A stretch of 64,000 nt of DNA from Taudactylus pleione (GCA_031769625.1 JAUIMM010000885.1:4731001-4795000); one strand, 5' to 3'. Positions 11,448 to 22,987 are shown, counted from the first letter of the stretch. Notes: generated by a model from the letters alone, not told the origin. Translations and numbers: made by a program.

Positions 11448-12235
11448 ATCCTCTCTGTACTGACTGGGTACTTTCATTCTGCTGCCCAGTCCTGGCTCCT
11501 CCTATAAGGCGGAGCTATTAGCTCTGTGCAATCAGCTGACTGACTCTCTATAGTCTTTTCTGGCACTCTCAGAGGAAGTATCTGTTACATTATGGCAGTA
11601 ACTCCTCACTCTGTGGTATTAATAACACTGTTATGGGAAGCGGCAAATAGTTGAGACTATGCTTTATTCAGCTAAAGGGTTATACTGTCTCTGGCGTTGT
11701 CCCTCTCTAATATGGATCTGGGCTGTGTGCGGATAGTAATGCAGGACTACCAACCTCTACCATACACTAACGCTGGCTCCAACTAATAACTGAGGGCTGA
11801 TAAGATGTCCTCTTTTGCTCTCCTCAACTGATCGGATACCTTCTTCTGCAGCCCACCGAGTGCCTGTCAAGGGAGAAGCCCTCCGGTCACCGGGAAACAC
11901 CACTGGGAATCCGGTGAAACACACACAACGTGCAGCTCTACTCCCACCGGCAGTGACCTCACCACAGCGCAGCCACCAACTGCCGTTTTTCTCTAGTTCA
12001 AATCCTTGAGTCTGCCACAGTACTCACTGGTCCCCTAATGTCCACCACCGCTGAGGGGGCAGTGCAAATAGTCACTGAACCTTAATAAAACCAGCCACAT
12101 CATGCCCTATATTAGAAAATGGCAGGAGTCACATTAATACTTTACATTATCATAGGGGCACATCAGCATGGGTAGGAACACAGGGTGTTGGTGGGGTGCC
12201 ACGCCTTCCATTCTGAAAGGGAATAAACTAAGAGC
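11448..12235. other. No recognised feature
   Basis: About 790 bp of mixed composition. Short open frames only, with no transposon ends. It may continue the unassigned sequence left of 10174. Confidence 0.4.
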
Positions 12236-12238
12236 AGA

Positions 12239-12823
12239 GGGCCTGATTCAGAGCCGCTCGTTCGCTCCGAGCGATGTTTGCCCAACTGCGCATGCGTACG
12301 GATCGTTATACGCATGCGCGAACCAGTCAGTGCGGTCGAAATTCATGTGCTCGCAAAATAGTGAATGCCTGATAATTTGAGTGACAGAAAGAGGCGTATG
12401 TGGGTGGTAACAGGGGAAGGTGCATGAAATCGGGGAGTGGAGATCCGATCGCAGGCGTGCTTAAAGGTCAAAACGGGCGTTTTATGGGTGTGCATAATTA
12501 ATACAGCAGCGTCACTGAGCATGTCACTGGGTTATTTTATAGCCAGAACTGCTCGCAAAATTGTGGTAGCAAAAACCAACCATAAGAATAGCGAGCAGTT
12601 CATACCCTTTTCGATGTACTCGATGAATCTAATAAATAGCGGACATGACGTAGGATGCGAGCGGCCAGGGGGCGTAGTTTCCCAAAAAACGGCCGCAAGT
12701 TTTGTTCGCTCGTTCAGACCTAGAGGCGTGAACAGACCGCAAAGAGCGAAGGGTTCATTTGAATAGCCACCCCTTTTTTTTGAATGAATGACCGCAAATA
12801 GCGACCGGCTCTGAATCAGGCCC
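12239..12823 (+). mobile_element. H2 element, 585 bp, TSD AGA
   Basis: It starts GGGCCTGATTCAG and ends CTGAATCAGGCCC, with AGA at 12236-12238 and 12824-12826. The interior matches 27014-27607 closely (GTTTGCCCAACTGCGC, CATGACGTAGGATGCGAG). The 109-aa frame recurs in other H2 copies because the DNA is repeated. It shows no recognisable domain. Confidence 0.82.
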
Positions 12824-12859
12824 AGAGACTTTACTGTCTACAGATGATCTATATATATA

Positions 12860-13801
12860 CAGGTTGAGTCTCCCATATCCAATTATTCAGAAATACGGAA
12901 TATTTTTAGCATGACTGAGAAAGTGAAACCTTTAATTTTTAATGGCTTAATGTACACAAACTTTGTTTAAAGCACGAAATTATTAAAAATATAGTATAAA
13001 ATAACCTTCAGGCTATGTGTATACAGCGTAGATGAAACATAAATGAATTTAATTTATGTACACAAACTTTTATTGATGCACAGTATTATTAAAAATATTG
13101 TATAAAATGACCAGCAGGCTGTGTGTATAAGGTGTATATAAAACATAAAAGCATTCTGGGCCTGATTCAGACCTGCTCGCGAGTGCTGAGCGCTCACAAG
13201 CGGGTGGATGTTGGCCCAGTGCGCATGCGCACGATGGAGCCAGCTCCGTAGTGCGCATGCGCGAGACCCGGATAGCGACGGGCAAGACGTCGCTCCAGGT
13301 CTCGTCCCAAAGGGGGTGTGCTGTCGATGGTGAGTGACAGCACGCCCCCTTTGGTGGGCGTGCCAGGGGCGTGGCTGCCCAGATGGAGGCATTCCCATGG
13401 GAACGCCTACAGTCTGGGGCCGGCCCCACTGACATCACAAGTGATGTCAGTGGGAGCGCTTTCAGCTCTGTTTGAACCGAAAGCACTCCAGGGCTTGCGG
13501 TAACGAGACCCTACCACAAGTATCATCGCGACCATCTTCCTGGCCACTCGCTATAGCTGTGGGTAGTCACCCACAGCTATACGAGCGGCCAGGAGGACGC
13601 TGTAAAAATTAAGAAGGACGGCCCTGGTTGAGAGCGAGCGCTCTATCAGAGCGTCCGGCTCTGAATCAGGGCCTCTGTGTTTAGATTTGGGACCCACTCC
13701 CAAGATATTTCAGTATAGTATGCAAATATTCCAAAATCCAGAATATTCCGGTATCCAAAATACCCCTGGTCCCAAGCATTTTGGATATGGGAGACTTAAC
13801 C

Positions 13802-13803
<2 letters not shown>
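12860..13803. mobile_element. Tigger-like (pogo) DNA transposon remnant
   Basis: Inverted termini CAGGTTGAGTCTCCCATATC (12860) and GATATGGGAGACTTAACCTG (13784-13803). The interior phrases TTTGTGTACAT (inverse), CTTCAGGCTATGTG and TGGGACCCA match, from memory, the mammalian Tigger family with CAGGTTGAGTATCCC ends. That family inserts at TA; here the flanks are TA and TG, so one is mutated. An internal ~117-bp tandem duplication (12946-13030, 13065-13150) is present. It is split by an H1 insertion at 13158-13673. Confidence 0.7.
13158..13673. mobile_element. Hairpin-chain element (H1), 516 bp, TSD TCT, inside the Tigger copy
   Basis: It starts GGGCCTGATTCAG and ends CTGAATCAGGGCC, with TCT on both sides (13155-13157, 13674-13676). 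It has the canonical H1 hairpin order. Its position inside 12860-13803 shows it is younger than the Tigger copy. Confidence 0.82.

Positions 13804-13845
<42 letters not shown>
13804..13845. repeat. (TG)n(TA)n microsatellite
   Basis: A dinucleotide run directly abutting the Tigger terminus. Confidence 0.9.
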
Positions 13846-13850
<5 letters not shown>

Positions 13851-14592
13851 TGATAATACTAATAATACACCCACACAAAGGTATAGACTGCCAGTGCAAT
13901 GTGTACAGCATTACATAATTCAATACAATGTGTACAGGAGTTCCATACAGTCTTGTGTGATAAACAATTGTAAACACACAAAAACTAATCTGCTGCAGAT
14001 TTTTCAGCAGGACGATTTGCTGATCCGTTGCCATGGTAACAGCAATGGGACCTAGAGCCATAAAGAGCGTGCATTACAAATGTGAAGACCCAATTAAATT
14101 ACAAGTGTATTAAGACATACAGATAAGATTTAGTCAGACTGAAGTATAGATACTCAATAATAATGATTTTACTAAATGTAATACCATCACAAGGCTAGCA
14201 ATCAACATAATCAATCCCTATGTATGATATATAAACCATTTTAATAAACAGTGAATTATGAGATGCAATCAGACAGTAACAGTACTAAGGGGATGAAATT
14301 GATTTGGGACTAAACATACCCCTCAGTGTTAGGAGGGGGGAGGGAGCAGGAAAATGTGTGTGTGACTTTTGGGGGTGCACAAAAATGGGTGTGGCCTTGT
14401 GATATGGGGACGTGTCCTCGCATGCCAGCGATTCCCGTGCAGGTGGGACGGCAGTACGCAGCCCCAAAAAAACACATTGAACTGCAGGTGGAGCAGATAT
14501 AAAATGTGCAGAGAGATTTAGATGTATGAAGGGCTTAGCGAGACTTATCCCTAAATTTCAGAGTAAATATAAAGCTGTCCAGCATTTTGTGG
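13846..14592. other. No recognised feature
   Basis: About 750 bp of AT-rich sequence with no open frame of note, no transposon termini and no tandem repeat. Confidence 0.5.
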
Positions 14593-14600
14593 GCTACATG

Positions 14601-15463
14601 CAGGGCTGGACTGTCCCACATGGGCACAGGGGAAATCCCCAGTGGGCTCCACTGCCTGTGTGCCCACTCTTTTCCTCTAGATGTCAGGTTCCAGACCTCA
14701 AATTATAGATTGCTACTCTAATAGATGGCCCTAGAAGAGCAGAACCACTGATCAACATGGGGGCTTGGTTCCCCTCTATAGAAACTACTGTACACCAAGA
14801 TTTGCCTAATGGTTAGCAAAGTGTCTGTGGTGGTAGGGCCGGCGCGTCCATTAGGCAGCTTTAAGCAGCTCCCTATGGGCGCCGGGACCTGTGGAGGCAG
14901 CCTGTAGCTGGGAAAGAAATTAAGATGACCCTGTCGATGGCTCCTCCTCTTGTCTAGTGGTGGTTGATCACTAGACAAGGGGTGGGCTGTGCTGGCAGCA
15001 GTGCACAGCTGGTGAGCAGAGGAACAAGGGAAGTTGCTACATCACAACACCTGACAGACAAGTCAGGGCTGTTGTGACCGGCCAGCCTAGAGCAGGGGCG
15101 TAGGGAGGGCAGAGCAACTGTAGCTTGTGCTCCGGGCACCATGTGTAAGCCCCATACTGCCATCCACCGTTGGGGACCCACAGGGCCAGAGCTGCAATGT
15201 ACAACAGCTATTCGCCCTCTCCCTGTTCCTTTCCTTCACCATCGCCGCTGGAGGGATGGTGGGAGCTTGATCCACAGAGCCGGAGCTGCAGGACGACTGA
15301 GGTCCACAGCACCTCAGGATGGCTTAGGGAAAGGTACGGCCGAGGAGGGCTGAAGTTCTGCCTAGGGCATTGTGATACCTTGCACTGGCCCTGTGTGGTG
15401 GCTGGCATGGGCCCTTACCACTGCATTTTCCCTGTAGGCCCTTCATGCCCCACTCCGATACTG
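14601..15463. mobile_element. hAT element, TSD GCTACA(T/A)G, disrupted by a second hAT
   Basis: It starts CAGGGCTGGACTGTCC and ends CACTCCGATACTG. TSD GCTACATG (14593-14600) and GCTACAAG (15464-15471), 7 of 8 matching. The left portion (TGTCAGGTTCCAGAC, ATTGCTACTCTA) matches 51445-52084, so both belong to one family. It contains the nested hAT at 14834-15393. Confidence 0.78.
14834..15393. mobile_element. Nested hAT element, 560 bp, TSD TGTGGTGG
   Basis: It begins TAGGGCCGGCGCGTCC and ends TTGCACTGGCCCTG, with a perfect TGTGGTGG duplication (14826-14833, 15394-15401). It inserted into the older hAT 14601-15463. A further CAGGGGCGTAGGG motif near 15092 could be a third, damaged element. Confidence 0.82.
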
Positions 15464-15597
15464 GCTACAAGCAAAAGCAGCCAGTATTTATCCTGCATAC
15501 AAAATAGATGAATGTATTTGCACTCCATTGTAGCATGGTTTGTTCCAAATGCAAAGTTGCTTGATTTTTTTGCTTTGCTCCCAACTACACCCTAACT

Positions 15598-15920
15598 CAG
15601 TGGTTCCCAAACTGTGCGTCGTGGCACCTTGGGGTGCCTTAAGTTGGGACACTTGCAGGGGTGCCTCAGGCAGGTGATCCAGCACCAAATAAAATTATTT
15701 ATGTTCAACGTAATGTAAATATGTGAACAAACAGAAGTGCAAACCTGTCCACCACCACATAACTGAACCTAAGGATGACAGGTCAGCACAATTTACTTCA
15801 CTTTACCATTTTACTAGATTTTTTCTGAATTTCTCAACAACAAACTTAAACTTAGGGGTGCCATGAAAACAATGCTAATACTCTAGGGTGTAGTGATTCA
15901 AAAAAGTTTGGAAACCACTG
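15598..15920. mobile_element. Charlie-like hAT MITE, 323 bp
   Basis: Termini CAGTGGTTCCCAAACTGTG and GTTTGGAAACCACTG, typical of Charlie-group hATs. TSD CCCTAACT and GCCTAACC (6 of 8). Non-coding. Confidence 0.75.
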
Positions 15921-16139
15921 GCCTAACCAATCATCAATTTACTTAATATGCCGCAATAAGCAGATAATACAGGTCAGGACATGCCTGGCACTATGTAAAT
16001 TCATATTAATTACAGTACCTGGTGCATTCTGTCACAATTAATACTGTACATACATTTCAAGGAATATGTAAATACCAAACTTCTTGTCTAAAACTGGACA
16101 AGAAACCTATTTACATTTAAATAAGGAGAGCGTTTGTGT

Positions 16140-17369
16140 TAGAGAGGTGCGTGTTCAGATTGCTGAAATTGGGGTTTCCGAGTGGCTCCGAGTCCCGGCT
16201 CGGGTCTTTTCACCAAGGGCCGCTATTAGGTGCGAAATCGGCTGATTTCATCACCGGCGGTAAAATCGGCCTTTCGCCAGCTAAATCGGCTGATTTTCGC
16301 ATGCCATTAGGATGCCACTAAAAAGCTATAATGGGTAGGAAGGGTGACTGAAGGCAGCTTTGTATGTGTGTTTGTCTATACACTAGCTAGAAACTGTAAT
16401 CTAATGCTCTGCACTGCCGACACTCCCACACTGAGGACACCACCAGCACCACTGCACTGCCGACACTGTCAGCACACATGCACTGAGGACACCACTTGCA
16501 CCCCCGCTCTGCCGACACCGCCTGCACCCTGCATTGAAAACACCCCTGCACTGCCGACAGTCAGCAAACCTGCACTGAGGACACCAAAGGCACTCCCGCT
16601 CTGCCGACACCGGCGGCACCCTGCATTGAGAACACCCCCACTCTGCCGACACAGCCAGCAAACCTGCACTAAAGACACCACTGGCACCTCCGCACTGCCA
16701 CTTCATGAGGACACCGCCAGCAACTCCCGCACTGCCGACACAGCCAGCAAACCTGCACTAAAGACACCACTGGCACCTCCGCACTGCCACTTCATGAGGA
16801 CACCGCCAGCAACTCCCGCACTGCCGACACAGCCAGCAAACCTGCACTAAAGACACCGCTGGCACCTCCACACTGCTGACACAGCCAGCAAACCTGCACT
16901 AAAGACACAGCTGGCACCCCCGCACTGCCGACATAAACGGTACCCTTCACTGAGGACACTGCCAGCACCGCATCACTGCCATTCCATGTACTGAGGACAC
17001 CGTCAGCAACCCCGCTCTGCTGACACTGCTGTCACAGTAAGTGCACATTTGGTGTATCCAACCCACACTGTATAACACACTGTATCCATGTTGGAAATTA
17101 GAATCTGACCTGCCACATGTTAGTGCCGCCCACTGTGTCACTTAGCTTAGTCAGCCAGCTAGCTGGATGCAACCTTTTGGCCTTATCTAGATGAAGCAAA
17201 TAATATTGTGAGGTGGTCAAAATTGGAAATAAATGTTATGGAGGTTAATTATACTGTATACTGTAAAACAAAGCACGGAGGTGAGGTTTTGGCAAAACCA
17301 ATCCAGATCCAAAATCAGGGGGGATCCAGATCCAAAACCAAAACCAAAACACGAGGGTCAGCACATGTC

Positions 17370-17373
<4 letters not shown>
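16140..17373. mobile_element. F-family hAT element (TAGAGA...TCTCTA) with internal minisatellite
   Basis: The left end TAGAGAGGTGCGTG and right end GCACATGTCTCTA resemble F copies at 21739, 55023 and 58158. Shared inner blocks are GAGGTGGTCAAAATTG, AGCTAGCTGGATGCAA and CCAAAACCAAAACAC. The TSD is not readable because the right flank is an (AT)n run. The interior has a minisatellite at 16410-17040. No transposase. Confidence 0.55.
16410..17040. repeat. Minisatellite, ~40-bp subunits in an 89-bp higher-order unit
   Basis: Subunits carry CACTGCCGACAC, GCCAGCA and CACTGAGGACACC. GCACTAAAGACACC falls at 16666, 16755 and 16844, giving an exact 89-bp period. The plus-strand 168-codon frame over it is a repeat artefact. 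Confidence 0.8.

Positions 17374-17419
<46 letters not shown>
17374..17419. repeat. (AT)n microsatellite
   Basis: Uninterrupted AT dinucleotides adjoining the F-element terminus. Confidence 0.95.
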
Positions 17420-17421
<2 letters not shown>

Positions 17422-17490
17422 CCATTGAGTAAGGGCAGACATAGTGTGATATCAAGATTGTCTATAAGATAATGTGTTAGGTCTGTCTGA

Positions 17491-18234
17491 TACCCCTTTC
17501 AGACATATTACCCGGGAAATTTCCTGCTCAGACCCAGGAATTTCACCTGTGCAAATTCCTGAGTCTTTGGTCAAGACCCCCTTTCACACTACAGAGTCTA
17601 CCCGGGAAATTCCCAGGTAGACCCCTTTCAGACATAAGCCAGGTTTTTCATATTACCTGCCTATCCTCTGCCATCTGCCCCTCCTAGCCTATCCCCTTTC
17701 CGGCTGCCGCTGATGATGTCATCAAAGTGCAGCAGGCAGCTGTACAATCAAAATGCTGCATTTTTTATTTTTTATTTTATTATTAAATTATTTGTTTTAT
17801 TGCCCTGGTGGTCCAGTGGGAGTGCAGGTGGCCCGCTGTGGCTGAGACCATTCGGCGGTCTCCAGTGCAGGCGGGTGTCCCCAGTGTCCAGCTGGGGTCC
17901 TGTGTTGCTGACTCATTCTACAGCGACACAGCCACCAGCGTGGGGGGTGGTGAGCGGCAGCGCTGAACATCCTATAGGATGCTCTGCACTGCCAACTCAA
18001 TGTAAAAGCTGCTTGGTGCAGCCCGGGAGTAGTAAATTCCCAGGTAGTACCATTCAGATATAAGCAACGTAATTTCCTGGGACTTAAGTCCCCGGGAAAT
18101 TCCCTGGTCGATTGACGGGTCGGCCACCCGGGAACGTGTTCCCGGGTAGGTACCTTTTAGACATATTTGGCAACCCGGGAATTTGGCAGAGGCAGCCCAA
18201 ATTCCCGGGATTCTCGGTATGTCTAAAAGGGGTA
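17491..18234. mobile_element. CCCGGGAA-rich element, 744 bp, TSD TGA
   Basis: It starts TACCCCTTTCAGACATA and ends TATGTCTAAAAGGGGTA, flanked by TGA (17488-17490, 18235-18237). The motif CCCGGGAA recurs in both subterminal zones (17511, 17601, 18092, 18128, 18174, and variants). Arrays of subterminal motifs commonly bind transposase. The 116-aa frame has no recognised domain. Confidence 0.65.
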
Positions 18235-19866
18235 TGAGTGAGCTGCACCCCAAACGAGACCTCTTTTCCTGTGCTAAATAAAAACCTGCAGTCTTTTCTA
18301 ATTCAATTGAAATTGTATTTTTCAAGATGTGTGCATTTTTGAGATGAAGCGTATATAACTGTACTTACTGTGTGCAGTGGCATCATTGTCATTTTTACCC
18401 CAAAATAATTACTGCAAAGAAGTAATTTTCTTATCCTGGTGTGTAAAAAAAAGTCAGTTTTTATAAACAAATTTTAAAATTTGAATAGTGTATTTTTGAG
18501 ATGCACTTAGTGGGTGTTTGTGTCTCCATCAGCTGCACACCTATATAAAAAAAAATTAGCGTTTTAATAAAACTGCATTGTAAATATAAAGTAACATTCC
18601 CTTCTTTTCCTATCTCATTGTATGTTCACTTGCTGTGGTGACAGTTAAGTTCAACTACAGTAGCTTTAGTGCTGTCGTGGGGTAAAAAAAAAAAAAAAAA
18701 AACAATCATGGATCAGCCGTTAGAAGAGCAGGAGCAACAAAGTACTAGTGCTGCGGCAGCTGTCAGTCATAGTACTTCTTCAACATCTACTAAAGGAGGT
18801 CAAGGGGAAAGAAGATGTAATGGGCATCTCAAATCTAAACAATATTTCACAATCGTAAAGAAAACATCACCTCTAACTATGTAGGGATAATTTACTGCTG
18901 AAAAACTTAAAATTGTCAACATGCCATACACCACATGCAGTGTCAAGGAAAGGCTCAAACCATGGCCATTCTTTGTGAGTAGTGGTCCTTCTACTGCTTT
19001 TTCATGCACTAGAATGCCTATTGTGAAAGCCAGGGCCAAACACAGTCAGGCATCTTCTGTATCCTCGCATGCAACACCTTTTCGCTGTGAGTCTAGATGT
19101 GTCACCTTTAAAACAGGCAAAACAGTGCACAAAAAGAACACTATGGCTGAAGAGCAAATTGTGTGTTCACAAATTACACAGTTCCCTGAGGTGAGTCTAA
19201 GGGTATCCACAAGTGCTATGTGTGTCTCACATTTCTGACACTATAATCCTACAGAAGCCTCCTTTCACCATTTTTGTACCCTCTGCTAATGTGAGAATGA
19301 GGAGTATTAAAAGTAAAAATGGAGACAAAGAAATTAAGGATGCTACTGTGGAACTGAAACAGGATGAGGAGGATATTTTGTATCTGATGCTAATGAAATT
19401 TTTGATAATGAATGTGTTAGAAAAGAAGAGGTTGATCAAATTCAGGAGGATGTTCTTCGTGTCAAAGTAAGTCAGCCAACATTTGCCGCAGTTCTTGCCC
19501 ATGATAAGTAGAAAGTCATTATTATGCCTGGGCTAAAGACCAAAAAAGCCACCTCTTTTATGTGGAATATTTTTTCCCAAATCTTCACAACATTTATATA
19601 ATTTTTCTTATTTTTACACTCCCATCTTCCTCCCATATTCTCTCTTTTTATAGTATCTTTGCTTTTTCTCTCCTTTCTAATCTCTCTAACTTTTTGTATC
19701 TCTTTTTCACTCCCCCTTTCTCCCTGCTTTTCTCTCTCTGTTTCGCTGTTAACCTATTGCCTTCTCACAGTGGCAGTTAGTGCGATTAAGCCTTGTTCTG
19801 AAGCTGAAACATGCTATGTTATGATGTGGAATGGGACCAATAAGTGTGAAATCCTGGCAGGACTAA
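18235..19866. other. Mostly unassigned, with a pyrimidine-rich tract
   Basis: 1.6 kb holding the short frames described separately and a C/T-rich run at 19560-19760. No transposon termini were identified. Confidence 0.4.
18709..18885 (+). pseudogene. Short serine/alanine-rich frame, possible decayed element ORF
   Basis: ATG at 18709 opens a 58-codon frame (begins MDQPLEEQEQQSTSAAAA, then Ser/Thr-rich, then basic). Further open pieces in other frames follow to about 19480. The layout suggests one frameshifted ancestral coding stretch, perhaps a transposon protein. I do not recognise the family, and chance is possible. Confidence 0.2.
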
Positions 19867-20296
19867 GGGCCTCATTCAGAGGCGGTCGGAGGATGCAAGC
19901 GGTCGCTCAGAATCTGGGCGGCCACTTGCATCCTGACCGCCCGCCTGTGTTGCAGTCGTTAGGCTGTGGGTCAACACCCACAGCTCTAACAACCGCTCGG
20001 GTGATGGTCGCGATGGTCAGAGGGTAGGGTAGGGTCTCACTTGTCGTAAGCCCCGGAGAGCTTCTGGCTCTGTCTGAGCCGGAAGCTCTCCACTGACATC
20101 ACTAGTGATGTCAGTGGGGCCTCCCCCTAACGGCAGGCGTTCCCATAGGAACGCCTCCGTTTGGGCTGCCACCCCCCCGGCCCGCCTTCCAAACAGGGCG
20201 AGCTGTCAATCGACATCGACAGCTCGCCCCCTTTGGAAAGAGACCCGCTACGACCAGCGCTGTCGTAGACCATACGGCCGCCTCTGAATAAGCTCC
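19867..20296 (-). mobile_element. Hairpin-chain element (H1), 430 bp, TSD TAA, inverted
   Basis: It starts GGGCCTCATTCAGAGG and ends CTCTGAATAAGCTCC, with TAA on both sides (19864-19866, 20297-20299). Hairpins run in reverse order to 8790-9339. The hairpin at 20056-20090 pairs CTTCTGGCTC with GAGCCGGAAG. Confidence 0.8.
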
Positions 20297-20827
20297 TAAA
20301 TCCTCAGCCAAATGTTTAAATGATTGAAGTGAATATTCAGCAGGACCATTTTGAACATTTTGCTGACTATTTCGTACAATATTTTATTCTGGTTTTGAAA
20401 CACTGACCCAATGCAGCATGAGCTGGTAATTTTTATGCCATTTGTACAGACATACTTTGAAATTCTTAGCCCGCATATCATGCATTAGGGCACTTTTTAT
20501 ACCACGGAATTCTGTGTGCAGAATACAAACTGAATTGCAGTGGTGCGTCTAGTGCAAATTAGATAATGCAACCAAGTGTCTGATTGGTTGCTGTGATTAA
20601 CTACTAAGTTTGGCGCAATGCAGTGTTAGTACATGAGCCTTATGTTCAGTCATTTATAATAGTGTATATCATAAATGGTGATAATCAGGGTTTTAAATAC
20701 TGTATTTCAAAGCAATATTGTTAGTACATTTGCCAATAATGTTTCTGTTAGATAAGAACCATCCTGGCAGCCGCCTATATTAAAGCCTGCACCAGCTGTA
20801 AAGTTAATTCAGATAGCTTAACACTAT
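20297..20827. other. Unassigned; partial 'attggttg' MITE near 20520-20640
   Basis: The words GATTGGTTGCTGTGATTAA and ACTACTAAGTTTGGCGCAA resemble the widespread TTACTAAG...ATTGGTTGC foldback family. No complete ends. The rest holds nothing recognisable. Confidence 0.35.
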
Positions 20828-21166
20828 AGCTGCATACACACACAACGATTTTTTTAATAATTATCGTTAAACGATATCGTTTAACGATAATTGATGGCAA
20901 AAATTGTTCACTTTCTGAGTCAAACGATGAACGATTATCGTTCATGCGCGTTCACGTTTGTAGTTTGTAGTTTGTCGTTCAGTCAGAATTGTCAACTCAA
21001 CGATTTTCATTAAGGGAATATGCAAAAATCGTTTGTAGTTCATAAAAATCATTCATGACATTTAGTAAATGAACAACTTTAGTAAACGATTTTAGTAAAT
21101 TTTTTCAAGGGAAAAAATCGTTTACTAAAATCGTTCATTAAAAAAATCGTTGTGTGTGTATGCAGC
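20828..21166. mobile_element. Palindromic MITE, ~340 bp, 30-bp TIRs
   Basis: The left end AGCTGCATACACACACAACG is exactly inverted at the right end CGTTGTGTGTGTATGCAGCT. The interior is rich in AACGAT/ATCGTT. Non-coding; TSD not clear. Confidence 0.78.
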
Positions 21167-21730
21167 TTGTGGGGTAAGTTGATCAAGCAGCAGATTTTTG
21201 GCTATTTCATCACCAGCGATTTTGCCCTCCAAGCCACCGCAATCACTATACAGTGGCAAACAGTATTATAAACACAGATTGCCAGGAATGAATTGGTGAT
21301 GTATGGTGGTTTTGAAACCCATAAATCACATGTAGATATTGATGTAGAAATCCCATGCGGTTTTCCTCCGGGAGACAAAAGGATGGTAAGGTGGGATGGT
21401 CATGGTCCTATGAAACATATCTGCTAGCCCCTCGCACCTTACAAGAATTTGCAATTCATAACAATTTGCATCACAAGAGAAGTGGGCGGGATGTGGGAGT
21501 GTTGCCTTCTCTCTTCGGGATCCAGAAGAACTACAGTAGGCCAAGGCCAAGTTTCCCAGAAATTACGGGAGAGAAGGCAGCAGTGTATTAAAGTAAAAAT
21601 AAGAACCCTCCTTCATCTTCACTAATGGGCCATGCTACTTAGTATTGGTATCAGTCGTTTAGGGGGTGGCCCCACACGTAGACAAATAGCAATGGGTTTT
21701 TCCTGGTGAGCAGTGTATGCAATCACTTTA
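21167..21730. other. No recognised feature
   Basis: About 560 bp without transposon ends, tandem repeats or a convincing coding frame. Confidence 0.5.
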
Positions 21731-21738
21731 CTTCTTAC

Positions 21739-22374
21739 TAGAGATGAGCGTTCCAGATTAGCATGAATCCGGACAGCATCCGGGTCCTGGCTCAGGGTTT
21801 TCCACCCGGCTCGGATGTCAGATCGAGGCCAAACGTCATCCTCCCAGCGTCGGTTCTTGTGGGTTCGTGGCCGAGACTCACGCCATTTACTCCAATCCAG
21901 TCATGCTTCGTTGTGGTATTTGTACTGTTCTGTGCTCTGTACCCCAGTACGATGTATTACCCCTGATCAGTGGTGTCAAACTCGGGCCTTTCAGCTTTTG
22001 TGGGACTACATATTCCAGCATGCCCTGCCACAGTTTTAGCATGCCCTAATAGCAAAACCGTGGCACTGCATGCTGGGATGTGCAGTTCCACTGCAGCTGG
22101 AGGGCCAGAGTTTGACACCATTGCCCCAGATCATGTGCGTAAAACTGGTCTGACAGCTGTGAGGTGGTCAAAATTGACGGGAAATTAATGTTATTGAGGT
22201 TATTAATACTCTAAGGCTCAAATTATGTGATTTTGGCTTTCTTTGTCAATTTAAGAAAAAAATGCAAAACCAAAACCAGTCACAGTGGTGTGGCAAATCC
22301 ATCTAAATCCAAAACCGGACGACGAATCAGAGCCAAATCCAAATCCAGCAAAAATGGCCCGGCACACATTCCTA
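21739..22374. mobile_element. F-family hAT element, TSD CTTC(T/A)TAC, interrupted
   Basis: It starts TAGAGATGAGCG and ends CACACATTCCTA. TSD CTTCTTAC (21731-21738) and CTTCATAC (22375-22382). The inner block GAGGTGGTCAAAATTG and the CCAAAACC-rich right end match the other F copies. It is split by the 156-bp hAT MITE at 21968. Confidence 0.7.
21968..22123. mobile_element. hAT MITE, 156 bp, TSD CCCC(T/A)GAT
   Basis: Termini CAGTGGTGTCAAACTCGG and AGAGTTTGACACCATTG. Flanks CCCCTGAT and CCCCAGAT. The interior (CAGCATGCCCTGCCACAG and its partner GCATGCTGGGATG) matches the equally long 38535-38690 in inverted orientation. Nested in F element 21739-22374. Confidence 0.82.
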
Positions 22375-22382
22375 CTTCATAC

Positions 22383-22790
22383 TGATCGCTAAGATGGGAT
22401 TCTCCATCATCGGGTGCTGTCCATAATTTATAATCAATATGCTCCTCTGTCTTTAACAAAACCTTTTTTCAGAATCTAGAAAACCATTCTTGCCAATAGC
22501 TTTAATTATTTCCACTTTGCTGCCAGTCAGAGTGATCGCTATGGCACCCCGATGGCTTATAACTTTTCCTATACTTATCAAAAAAATATTATTAACGTTA
22601 ATTCTTGCTATAATAGCCACAGGCCCTCTAAGATCACAGGTCACTCATTTCTGGGTGGCTCTCTTCACAGTACTGCCTAGATCTTGGCATAAACAATGAC
22701 CATGGATGTCCCTTCGTCTGTCCTGCAGTCCAACGTAACCTTTGTAATCAAAGCAAGTTTCCAATGAAAGCTGTCCAGTACAGTAGGTGT
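22383..22790. other. No recognised feature
   Basis: About 400 bp between an F element and two palindromic MITEs, with nothing recognisable. Confidence 0.5.
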
Positions 22791-22791
22791 A

Positions 22792-22987
22792 AAGGCCTCC
22801 ATACATCAGCAATTGATTGCAGCAATCGTGCAATTTGCAATCGATTGTGTATATAAATCTTTCCCTTTTTCAATCGATTGTGGCATCTCTGCAAACTGCA
22901 ATCGATTGAAGAAGGGAAAGATTTTTATACACAATCGATTGCAAATTGCACAATTACTGCAATCAGTTGCTGATGTATGGGGGCCTT
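22792..22987. mobile_element. Palindromic MITE (CAATCGATTG family), copy 1
   Basis: The left end AAGGCCTCCATACATCAGCA is inverted at the right end GCTGATGTATGGGGGCCTT. The interior is dominated by CAATCGATTG words. Nearly the whole element can fold into one hairpin. Confidence 0.78.

Noticed and set aside
16344..16850. 168-codon open frame, plus strand
   Set aside because: Covers the 89-bp/40-bp minisatellite; repetitive Thr/Pro/Ala content only.
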